From Candidatus Bipolaricaulota bacterium (lineage in GTDB: Bacteria > Bipolaricaulota > Bipolaricaulia > RBG-16-55-9): a stretch of 15,193 bases of DNA. The stretch's first letter is position 1; each line of letters starts with the position of its first letter. Shown here piece after piece: positions 4,903-11,359 of this stretch. The notes below the pieces were generated by a model. It was given only the letters and a program-made list of their open reading frames with translations, ran no database searches and had not been told where the DNA came from. The stretch is from contig JAHEOA010000192.1 of NCBI GenBank assembly GCA_018609825.1, positions 1-15,193 of the forward strand, read 5' to 3'. A program made the position numbers and the translations under genes.

Positions 4903-5853
4903 ATGGCAAACCACGGCTCGCCATCGTCCCGACCCGACCGCGGCCTGCGCCTGCAGGCCCCACGCGGGCGCCAACTCAAGGAGAACCTGATCTACGGGGT
5001 CTTTCTCCTTGCCGGCTCCGCCGCCATCGTCATCACGCTGCTGACGGTCGGCACGTTCGTGGTGCGAAGCATCCCCTTCTTCCAAGAGGTCTCGGTCTGG
5101 ACGTTCGTCGCCACCGCCGAGTGGAACCCGATCTCGGACTTCAGCCCGGACTTCGGGGCGCTGGCGCTGATGACCAACACGCTCGTCATTACCGCCATTG
5201 CCGTCGCGGTCGCGTTGCCGCTGGCGCTGTTGACCGCGGTGCTGGTCAGCGAATACCTCAACGCCCGCCTGCGCACGGTCGTCAAGCCGATCATGGAGAT
5301 CCTCGCTGGGATTCCGACCGTCGTCTACGGGTTCTTTGCCCTGGAGACGATCACGCCCCTGCTGCAGTCGACGATCTGGCCAGGGTTGGGCTACGCCAAC
5401 GGCATCTCCGCGGGGCTGGTGATGGGGTTCATGATCATCCCGCTGGCCGCCTCGATCATCGAGGACGTGCTCTACGCCGTGCCGCGCTCCATCCGAGAGG
5501 GCGCGCTCGCCATGGGCGCGACCAAGTTTGAAACCGTCTGGAAGATCCTCTTGCCCGCCGGGATCTCGGGCATCGGCGCGGCGTTCATCCTCTCCATGTC
5601 GCGCGCCATCGGCGAGACGATGATCGTGACGATGGCCGCCGGCATGCAGCCGGCCTGGCCGCCGGACCCGACGGGCACGATGATGACGATGACCGCCAGC
5701 ATCGTGAACATCGCCACCGGCGGCGAGCACGCCATGACCGACTTCATCTGGGGCGCCGTGTTTGCCATCGGGCTGTATCTCTTCGTGGTGACGCTCGTGT
5801 TGAACGTGATCAGCTACCTCATCGTGGAACGTTATCGGGAGCAATACGAATGA
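4903..5853 (+). CDS. pstC: Phosphate ABC transporter permease PstC
   Basis: A 316-residue inner-membrane permease that pairs with PstA to form the phosphate channel. After a charged cytoplasmic N-terminus (1 to about 27), six hydrophobic segments can be seen at about 28-52, 90-116, 133-152, 168-190, 222-245 and 283-305. The cytoplasmic EAA loop that docks on PstB is clear (IREGALAMGATKFETVWKI, about 197-215). The ATG at 4903 gives the normal family length, but no Shine-Dalgarno site precedes it. In-frame TTG/GTG codons at 4837 and 4843 lie inside the 4820-4864 hairpin and are less likely. The weak initiation region together with the hairpin suggests PstC is made at a lower level than PstS. 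The stop overlaps the pstA start by 4 bp (ATGA). Confidence 0.94.
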   Translation: MANHGSPSSRPDRGLRLQAPRGRQLKENLIYGVFLLAGSAAIVITLLTVGTFVVRSIPFFQEVSVWTFVATAEWNPISDFSPDFGALALMTNTLVITAIAVAVALPLALLTAVLVSEYLNARLRTVVKPIMEILAGIPTVVYGFFALETITPLLQSTIWPGLGYANGISAGLVMGFMIIPLAASIIEDVLYAVPRSIREGALAMGATKFETVWKILLPAGISGIGAAFILSMSRAIGETMIVTMAAGMQPAWPPDPTGTMMTMTASIVNIATGGEHAMTDFIWGAVFAIGLYLFVVTLVLNVISYLIVERYREQYE

Positions 5854-7325
5854 CCCCGTTCGGCGATCGGCAACAGACCCGGCGGCTGCGCTGGCGCCGC
5901 GCCAAGGGCGGCATCTTCGTGGCCGTCGCCTCGATCGCGCTCGTCCTGGCGCTGGCGGTCTTGGTGGTCCTGATCACGACGACGACGCTCGAGGCGTCGA
6001 AACTGACCGGCATGGACGCCATGGCCGAGGCCGGCATCGCCCTGTCGGTACGGGCGTTCAACTACCAGACCGACGCGGCGAGCCGGTCGTTCCCGTACCT
6101 GTCGGTCTCGGATCTGTCGTCGGGATCGTCCGCCGAGGAGGTCGGGATTCGCCAGTACGACGCGATCACATCGCTGAACGGCGAGCCGTTGGACTCGATG
6201 GAACAGCCATGGCAGATCCTGGCGACGGCCGAGGCGGACGAGGATGGGAAACTGCGCCTGCCGATCGCCTGGGTGCCGGCGACCGATCGCCTCATCGGCG
6301 AGCTCGGCTCCGCTTCCATTCCCGGCAAGCTGGGCCAATATCGGGCGTCGATCGAGTCGCTCAATCCCGGCTCGCCCGCGGCCGCCGCCGGGCTGCAAGA
6401 GGGCGATGCGCTCATCGAAGCGAACGACCTGCCGATCCAGGGCCGCCGCAAGGCCTGGGGGGCGATCGTGGCGGCGGCCAAGCGGCAGGATCCGGACGAG
6501 CCGGTCATCATCACCATCGAGCGGGACGGCGAGCGCATGGACGTCCCACTGGACGCCGAGCGGGCCGGCACGCTGGTCGCCGAGCGCGACGTCTGGGGCG
6601 CCATCTGGGACTTCGCCACCAGCCTCGACTCGCCGAATCGGCCCGAACGGGCGGGGTTGAAGAGCGCGCTTTTGGGAACGATCTACATCATGCTCGTCAT
6701 GATGGTCTTCGCGTTCCCGATCGGCGCCATGGGCGCGATCTATCTGGAGGAGTACGCCTCCAAGAACGTCTTCACCGACACCGTGCAGATCCTGATCGCC
6801 AACCTCGCGGGCATTCCGTCGGTCGCTTACGGGATCATCGGGTTGCAGATATTCGCCCGCGAACTCGGCATGGGCAACAGCGTCCTGGCCGGCGGATTGA
6901 CGCTCGGGCTCGTCATCCTGCCCATCATGATCATTGCGGCCCGTGAGACCCTCCGAGCGGTTCCGCCTTGGGTGCGGGAAGCTGCCTACGGCGTCGGCGC
7001 CACCCGCTGGCAAGTCATCCGATCCCAAGTGCTGCCCGTGTCGTTGCCCGGCATGTTCACGGGCATGATCCTGTCGTTGGCCCAGGCCATAGGCGAAGCC
7101 GCGCCGTTGATTCTTCTGGGCGCTTCGCTGTACGTCAACTACGTGCCGGACGGGCTGTTGAGCGGCTTCACGGCGGTGCCGTTGCAGATCTTCTCCTGGG
7201 TGTTTCGCGCCAAGGCCGGGTTCAACACGGTCGCCTCTGTGGCGATCCTCATCCTGCTGGCCGTGATGATCGTCCTGAACGCGCTTGCAATTCTGCTGCG
7301 CAACCGCTACCAAAAGAGTTGGTGA
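5850..7325 (+). CDS. pstA: Phosphate ABC transporter permease PstA with two PDZ-like modules
   Basis: The second channel subunit of the phosphate importer, 491 residues; typical PstA proteins are about 270-300. A basic N-terminus ([11 protein letters not shown]) leads into TM1 at about 21-43. About 225 extra residues that should face outward follow before the transporter core resumes at about 270. The insertion holds two PDZ-like units: a weaker one at about 82-140 ([19 protein letters not shown]) and a clear one at about 165-236 ([20 protein letters not shown], then [18 protein letters not shown]). The core has the usual membrane segments and the EAA loop ([19 protein letters not shown], 375-393). 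The gene overlaps pstC by 4 bp, so translation is coupled. Some proteobacterial PstA proteins also carry an N-terminal extension (DUF3333), but I do not recognise that domain here. The PDZ role is unknown; binding PstS or a membrane sensor is possible. Confidence 0.92.
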   Translation: MTPFGDRQQTRRLRWRRAKGGIFVAVASIALVLALAVLVVLITTTTLEASKLTGMDAMAEAGIALSVRAFNYQTDAASRSFPYLSVSDLSSGSSAEEVGIRQYDAITSLNGEPLDSMEQPWQILATAEADEDGKLRLPIAWVPATDRLIGELGSASIPGKLGQYRASIESLNPGSPAAAAGLQEGDALIEANDLPIQGRRKAWGAIVAAAKRQDPDEPVIITIERDGERMDVPLDAERAGTLVAERDVWGAIWDFATSLDSPNRPERAGLKSALLGTIYIMLVMMVFAFPIGAMGAIYLEEYASKNVFTDTVQILIANLAGIPSVAYGIIGLQIFARELGMGNSVLAGGLTLGLVILPIMIIAARETLRAVPPWVREAAYGVGATRWQVIRSQVLPVSLPGMFTGMILSLAQAIGEAAPLILLGASLYVNYVPDGLLSGFTAVPLQIFSWVFRAKAGFNTVASVAILILLAVMIVLNALAILLRNRYQKSW

Positions 7326-7329
7326 GGCC

Positions 7330-8136
7330 ATGACGGACGGGACGACCCCCGCGACCCAACCCAGCTCGTCGACGGACGCGAACCCGGAAGCCGTCCTGCG
7401 CTCCGAGGGCTTCAGCCTCTGGTACGGCGACTTTCAAGCCATCGACGGGATCACGTTGGAGATCCCGAAGAACCAAGTGACGGCCATCATCGGCCCGAGC
7501 GGCTGCGGCAAGAGCACCTATCTGCGGGCGCTCAACCGCATGAACGACCTCATCTCCGCCGTCCACGTCGACGGCCAAGTGCTCTATCACGGCCAGAACA
7601 TCTACGATCGCGGCGTCGATCCGGTCCAGGTGCGACGCCACATCGGCATGGTCTTCCAGAAGCCGAACCCCTTTCCGAAGTCGATCTACGAGAACATCGC
7701 ATTCGGGCTGCGCGTCAACGGCCTCAGCGATTCGATGGACGATCGCGTCGAGACCGCCCTCAAGCGGGCGGCGCTCTGGGACGAGGTCAAGGACGACCTC
7801 CACGACAAGAAGGGCCTCGATCTGTCGGGCGGCCAGCAGCAGCGCCTCTGCATCGCCCGGGCGCTGGCCATCGAGCCCGACATTCTGCTTATGGACGAGC
7901 CCGCGTCGGCGCTCGATCCCATCGCGACGGCCAAGATCGAGGATCTCATCCACGAATTGAAGCAGAACTACACCGTCGCCATCGTGACCCACAACATGCA
8001 ACAGGCCGCCCGCGTCTCCGACCGCACGGCGTTCTTCTATCTGGGACGGCTGGTGGAGGTCGACACGACCACCAAGATCTTCGAGAACCCGGATCAAAAG
8101 CAGACCGAAGACTACGTGACCGGCAAGTTCGGCTGA
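7330..8136 (+). CDS. pstB: Phosphate ABC transporter ATP-binding protein PstB
   Basis: A 268-residue ATPase that powers phosphate import and sits on the cytoplasmic face of PstC/PstA. All nucleotide-binding elements are intact: Walker [10 protein letters not shown] (55-63), Q-loop Gln110 in [11 protein letters not shown], signature [15 protein letters not shown] (165-179), Walker [13 protein letters not shown] (185-196) and the H-loop His221 in [18 protein letters not shown], a stretch typical of PstB. The N-terminal 20 residues are Ser/Thr/Pro-rich and unstructured. The ATG at 7330 begins 4 nt after the pstA stop. The purine-rich GGTGAGG overlapping that stop is very close to the start, so translation is probably coupled to pstA. 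An in-frame upstream ATG at 7285 would overlap pstA by 41 nt and is less likely. Confidence 0.95.
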   Translation: MTDGTTPATQPSSSTDANPEAVLRSEGFSLWYGDFQAIDGITLEIPKNQVTAIIGPSGCGKSTYLRALNRMNDLISAVHVDGQVLYHGQNIYDRGVDPVQVRRHIGMVFQKPNPFPKSIYENIAFGLRVNGLSDSMDDRVETALKRAALWDEVKDDLHDKKGLDLSGGQQQRLCIARALAIEPDILLMDEPASALDPIATAKIEDLIHELKQNYTVAIVTHNMQQAARVSDRTAFFYLGRLVEVDTTTKIFENPDQKQTEDYVTGKFG

Positions 8137-8172
8137 TGGACACGGACACAGAGGGGTAACGAAGGAACCTTC

Positions 8173-8235
8173 ATGATCTCCAAGACGACTGACCAGGCCG
8201 GCATCGCGGCGACGCGCTCCGGCAAGGGGCAATAG
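8173..8235 (+). CDS. Possible 20-residue small ORF between pstB and phoU
   Basis: A complete short reading frame, MISKTTDQAGIAATRSGKGQ. AAGGAA (8162-8167) is placed 5 nt before its ATG, and its TAG ends 2 nt before the phoU ATG. The phoU ribosome binding site AAGGGG (8224-8229) lies inside the last codons of this ORF, so its translation could open or occlude phoU initiation. GAAGG-AA-CCTTC (8161-8172) forms a small dyad over the ribosome binding site. It could be a leader peptide, a small protein or chance; codon content is too short to judge. Confidence 0.4.
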   Translation: MISKTTDQAGIAATRSGKGQ

Positions 8236-8237
8236 GC

Positions 8238-8915
8238 ATGGTTCGCGAAAGCTATCAGCAACAGCTGGACGAGCTGTTGGCCCACGTTTCCGAGATCGGC
8301 CACGAGGTCCGCGAAGGGCTCAACATGGGGCTCACGGCGATCACGACCCACGATCACGAGCTCGGCAAGAGCCTCGACGACTGGGACGACACGATCGACG
8401 ACCGCACGCTCGAGGTCGAGCAGCGGTGCACCAATCTCTTGGCGCTGCAACAGCCCGTGGCGATCGACCTCCGCCAGATCCTGAGCGCGTTCAAGATCGT
8501 GACCGACCTGGAACGGGTCGCCGACTTGGCCGTCAACCTGGGCGAGTACGCGCTGGAGACCGAGGCCTTCGTGCTGGTCTCCCAGGACGAACTGACCCAT
8601 TTGGGCACGGTCGCCGACGGCATGCTCCACGACGCGTTGGAGGCATTCCGCCACAAGGACACGGCAAAGGCCCTGGAAGTGATCAAACGGGACCGCGAGA
8701 TGGATCAGGGCTGCTGGAACCTGCGCTCGGCGGTCTTGACCGAGATCATTCGTACCGCCAGCGAACGGACCTCGTCCGAGCAGGCCCAGGAGATCGCCGA
8801 CGACATCATCACGGTCCTCTGGTCGATCCGCGACCTGGAACGGATCGCCGATCACGCCGTCAACATCTGCGCGCGCACGATCTACTGGCTGGACGCCGAC
8901 TCGACCTACATCTAA
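8238..8915 (+). CDS. phoU: Phosphate signalling/transport regulator PhoU
   Basis: A 225-residue all-helical protein made of two repeated three-helix bundles. It binds metal and links the Pst transporter to the phosphate two-component system, usually as a negative modulator. Each half carries the PhoU signature ExxxDxxxN: Glu92, Asp96 and Asn100 in DLERVADLAVN, and Glu201, Asp205 and Asn209 in DLERIADHAVN. Length and architecture are normal. The ATG at 8238 has AAGGGG 8 nt upstream. It is the last gene of the pst operon, about 100 nt after pstB with a possible 20-codon ORF in between. No phoB/phoR pair is present in the window. Confidence 0.94.
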   Translation: MVRESYQQQLDELLAHVSEIGHEVREGLNMGLTAITTHDHELGKSLDDWDDTIDDRTLEVEQRCTNLLALQQPVAIDLRQILSAFKIVTDLERVADLAVNLGEYALETEAFVLVSQDELTHLGTVADGMLHDALEAFRHKDTAKALEVIKRDREMDQGCWNLRSAVLTEIIRTASERTSSEQAQEIADDIITVLWSIRDLERIADHAVNICARTIYWLDADSTYI

Positions 8916-8996
8916 CGCCATCCGCGACGCGAGCGCCCGTTGAGCGTCCGGTCACCCCATGGACCGAACGCCCATCATGAGGAGATGACGCGTACG

Positions 8997-9782
8997 ATGA
9001 CCAAAACCGTTCGCATGCTGAGTATCGTGCTTCTGGGGCTGGGCGTGACGGCCTGTACGCCCTCGTCCCAGTCCGCCGAGAACGGGCCGGCGCCCGTCCA
9101 CGGCTACACGATCGTCAACGTCTATCCGCACGACACGGGCGCGTTCACGCAGGGGCTCGTCTATCACGAGGGGTCGCTGTTCGAGGGGACGGGCATCCGG
9201 GGCGCGTCCGACATCCGCGAGGTCGAGCTGGAATCCGGGGACGTCATCCGGAAGCGCGAGATTGACGATCGTTACTTCGGCGAGGGCATCGCGCTCTGGC
9301 AGGACACGCTGATCCAACTGACGTGGCAATCCAACGTCGGGTTCGTCTACGAACGAGCCTCGTTCGACCGAGTGGATGACTTTTCATATCCCACCGAAGG
9401 CTGGGGGCTGACCCACGACGGCGAGCGGTTGATCATGAGCGACGGTTCGTCCTCGCTCTACTTCCTTGATCCCGAGACGTTTGAGCGCACCGGCCGCGTC
9501 CAGGTCCGCGACGACGGCGAGCCGATCGATCAGCTCAACGAGCTCGAGTTCATCGACGGTCGGGTCTACGCCAACGTCTGGCAGACGGACCGAATCGCCA
9601 TCGTCGATCCCGAAAGCGGGCGCGTGGACGCTTGGATCGACCTCAGTGGGCTGCTCGAGCCCGAGGATCGCACGCCCCGCACCGACGTGCTCAACGGCAT
9701 CGCCCACGACGCCAAGAACAACCGACTCTTCGTGACGGGCAAGAACTGGCCCAAACTGTTCGAGATCGACGTCGAGCGCTAA
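8997..9782 (+). CDS. Glutaminyl-peptide cyclotransferase, lipoprotein (plant/bacterial type)
   Basis: A 261-residue enzyme of the beta-propeller glutaminyl cyclase family (PF05096 type), which converts N-terminal glutamine of exported peptides or proteins to pyroglutamate. A lipoprotein signal is clear: hydrophobic residues 7-18 end in the lipobox VTAC, with Cys20 as the acylation site. Family landmarks follow in order: FTQGLVYHEGSLFEGTG (50-66), FGEGIALW (94-101), LTWQSNVGFVY, the EGWGLT and MSDGS stretches, LNELEF, and NVWQTDRI. Glu97 in FGEG is the likely catalytic acid. The ATG at 8997 lies 12 nt after GAGGAG (8979-8984); an in-frame ATG at 8985 directly abuts that site and is too close. 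It follows phoU by 81 nt with no visible terminator, so some co-transcription with the pst operon is possible, but a functional link is not known. Confidence 0.88.
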   Translation: MTKTVRMLSIVLLGLGVTACTPSSQSAENGPAPVHGYTIVNVYPHDTGAFTQGLVYHEGSLFEGTGIRGASDIREVELESGDVIRKREIDDRYFGEGIALWQDTLIQLTWQSNVGFVYERASFDRVDDFSYPTEGWGLTHDGERLIMSDGSSSLYFLDPETFERTGRVQVRDDGEPIDQLNELEFIDGRVYANVWQTDRIAIVDPESGRVDAWIDLSGLLEPEDRTPRTDVLNGIAHDAKNNRLFVTGKNWPKLFEIDVER

Positions 9783-9792
9783 CCGCGGGTAA

Positions 9793-9827
9793 CTTGGCCA
9801 GGACCTTTGGGCTCCCTCGCGGCCAAG
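9793..9827. terminator. Dyad between convergent cyclase and frr genes
   Basis: CTTGGCC (9793-9799) and GGCCAAG (9821-9827) are perfect complements around a 21-nt loop, in the 65-bp spacer between two convergent genes. It could serve as a bidirectional terminator, but no T-run is present on either side. A CTAGACG direct repeat (9830-9836 and 9848-9854 region) lies next to it and is probably chance. Confidence 0.35.
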
Positions 9828-9847
9828 GCTCTAGACGCACACGCTCC

Positions 9848-10405
9848 CTAGACGTGGGAGAGCTGCTCCTCCTTCTCCTTCATGAGCTCGTCGACCTTCT
9901 CGGTGAACTCGTGCGTGATGTCGTCGATCTCCTTGAGCGCGCGATGGACGTCATCCTCGCTCATCTCGCCCGCTTTCTGTTGATTCTCGAAGTTGTCCTT
10001 GAGATCCCGACGGATGTTGCGAATCGCCACCTTGGTCTCCTCCGCCTTGTCGTGGACGTGCTTGATGAGCTCCTTGCGCCGCTCTTCGGTCAGCTTGGGG
10101 ATGACGACGCGAATGACGTCCCCGTCGGAGGAGGGGTTGAGCCCGAGCTCGGACTCGACGATCGCCTTCTCGATCTGCTTCATGGCGTTCTTGTCGAAGG
10201 GCCGCACGAGCAGCATGTTGGCGTCGGGAGCGGTCACGTTGGCGATGTGCTGCAGCGGCGTCTGCGTGCCGTAGTAGTCCACATGGAGGTGCTCGATCAT
10301 GCTGGGATTGGCCCGCCCGGTTCGCAGCGTCTGCATCTCATCCTCAAAGACCTTGAGGGATTTCTTCATGTGCTCGCGCATGTCGTCGATCGTCTGATCG
10401 TGCAT
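9848..10405 (-). CDS. frr: Ribosome recycling factor
   Basis: A 185-residue cytoplasmic factor that, with EF-G, splits the post-termination ribosome. Length and sequence match the family throughout. The N-terminal helix holds MKKSLKVFEDEMQTLRTGRANPSMIEHL; the beta-rich domain 2 follows with YYGTQTPLQHIANVTAPD and LLVRPFDKNAMKQIEKAI; the C-terminal helices of domain 1 begin at EERRKELIKHVHDKAEETK. Arg residues in LRTGRANP that contact 23S rRNA are retained. The start is well supported by GAGGTGAT on the minus strand (10411-10418), 5 nt before the ATG, and by a promoter just upstream. The usual rpsB-tsf-pyrH neighbours are absent; the gene stands alone, convergent with the cyclase and divergent from the SAM hydrolase gene. 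Confidence 0.97.
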   Translation of the reverse strand: MHDQTIDDMREHMKKSLKVFEDEMQTLRTGRANPSMIEHLHVDYYGTQTPLQHIANVTAPDANMLLVRPFDKNAMKQIEKAIVESELGLNPSSDGDVIRVVIPKLTEERRKELIKHVHDKAEETKVAIRNIRRDLKDNFENQQKAGEMSEDDVHRALKEIDDITHEFTEKVDELMKEKEEQLSHV

Positions 10406-10430
10406 CGCTCATCACCTCGTTGGTGCGTCA

Positions 10431-10460
10431 ATTATAGATGGCGGCAAACCGGCTGATCAA
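10431..10460 (-). promoter_or_regulatory. frr promoter
   Basis: Reading the minus strand, TTGATC (10460-10455) and a perfect TATAAT (10436-10431) are 18 bp apart. The predicted start is near 10424, leaving a leader of about 19 nt that carries the ribosome binding site. Confidence 0.75.
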
Positions 10461-10487
10461 CTGCGCTCTCGCTTCTGAGCCGAGCGT

Positions 10488-10500
10488 CCCGACGTTCGGG
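10488..10500. promoter_or_regulatory. Dyad between the divergent frr and SAM-hydrolase promoters
   Basis: CCCGA-CGT-TCGGG is a perfect 5-3-5 inverted repeat placed 5 bp before the -35 box at 10506. It could be a regulator site or a chance GC dyad. Confidence 0.25.
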
Positions 10501-10505
10501 CAGTC

Positions 10506-10534
10506 TTGATCCTCATCCGCGCGGAGCCTACGAT
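10506..10534 (+). promoter_or_regulatory. Promoter of the SAM-hydrolase/cca pair, probably leaderless
   Basis: TTGATC (10506-10511) and TACGAT (10529-10534) are exactly 17 bp apart, and the -10 ends 9 nt before the ATG at 10544. Transcription would therefore begin within a few bases of the start codon. No Shine-Dalgarno sequence precedes that ATG, which agrees with a leaderless mRNA. Confidence 0.6.
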
Positions 10535-10543
10535 GAGCCCGCC

Positions 10544-11359
10544 ATGCGCGTCTTGACGTTTCTCTCCGACTTCGGCGGCGCCAGCCCCTATCCGGCCGCG
10601 ATGCGCCTCGTCGCCGCCCCCATCGCCGGCCCGGGCGTCCGCCTGATCGATCTGACCCATGAGATCCGCGCCCAACGCGTGGCCGAAGGGGCGTTCGTCC
10701 TGCGCAGCCTCGCGCCCGAATGCCCCGACGGGACGGTCCACTGTGCGGTCGTCGATCCCGGCGTCGGCACCGCGCGGAGCGGCTTGGTCGTGCAGACCGA
10801 GCGCCAATGCTTCGTCGGCCCCGACAACGGCCTGCTCATCCCGGCCGCCGAGCGCGTCGGCCCCATTCGGGACGCGTTCGCCATCGACCTCGACCGCACC
10901 GCCTACCTGCGGACGCCGATCTCGGCGACCTTCCACGGCCGCGACGTCTTCGCGCCCGTGGCTGCCCATCTGGCCTCCGGCGTACGGCCCAGTGCGATCG
11001 GCCCCCAGGTTGCGACTTGGCAGACCCTCGGCGTGGACTTTGACGGGGGAGCCTACCACCCCGACCATCGATTGTTTCGGGCGCAGATCGTCTACGTGGA
11101 CGGGTTCGGGAACCTGGTCACCAATCTGGCGACCGCGGCGTTCGACCGCCACCTACCCGACGGTGAAGAGCTCGCCCTCGAAACGGGGGGAGGCAAGTAT
11201 CGCCTGGCGCGCGCGCCGAGTTTCGGCTTCGTCGAGCGCGGCGAGCTCTGCCTCGTGGGCGGCAGCCACGGGCTCCTCGAGATCTCCGTGCGCGAGGGCA
11301 GCGCCCAGGGGCGCTTGGGCCTGGACATCGGGGCGGACCTCACGCTCCAGCGATCATGA
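10544..11359 (+). CDS. SAM hydroxide adenosyltransferase (DUF62 family)
   Basis: A 271-residue enzyme of the DUF62/SAM_adeno_trans family, which uses an activated water molecule to split S-adenosylmethionine into adenosine and methionine and is related to fluorinases and chlorinases. Signature elements are all present: FLSDFGG at the N-terminus, VDPGVGTARSG (70-80), FVGPDNGLL (90-98), FHGRDVFAPVAAHLASG (130-146), and VDGFGNLVTN in the C-terminal beta-barrel. Asp71, Arg78 and His131 fall at the spacing of the Asp-Arg-His triad reported for archaeal members. The 20-residue halogenase-specific insertion is absent, so halogenation is unlikely. The physiological role of this family remains unclear. 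The ATG at 10544 has no Shine-Dalgarno site but a well-placed promoter. The stop overlaps the next gene (ATGA). Confidence 0.9.
   Translation: MRVLTFLSDFGGASPYPAAMRLVAAPIAGPGVRLIDLTHEIRAQRVAEGAFVLRSLAPECPDGTVHCAVVDPGVGTARSGLVVQTERQCFVGPDNGLLIPAAERVGPIRDAFAIDLDRTAYLRTPISATFHGRDVFAPVAAHLASGVRPSAIGPQVATWQTLGVDFDGGAYHPDHRLFRAQIVYVDGFGNLVTNLATAAFDRHLPDGEELALETGGGKYRLARAPSFGFVERGELCLVGGSHGLLEISVREGSAQGRLGLDIGADLTLQRS

Noticed and set aside
3612..7331. Very long open frames on the minus strand opposite pstS, pstC and pstA (about 395-500 codons).
   Set aside because: They are low-complexity Arg/Asp/Gly/Glu/Ala-rich shadows created by the strong GC bias at third codon positions of the real plus-strand genes.
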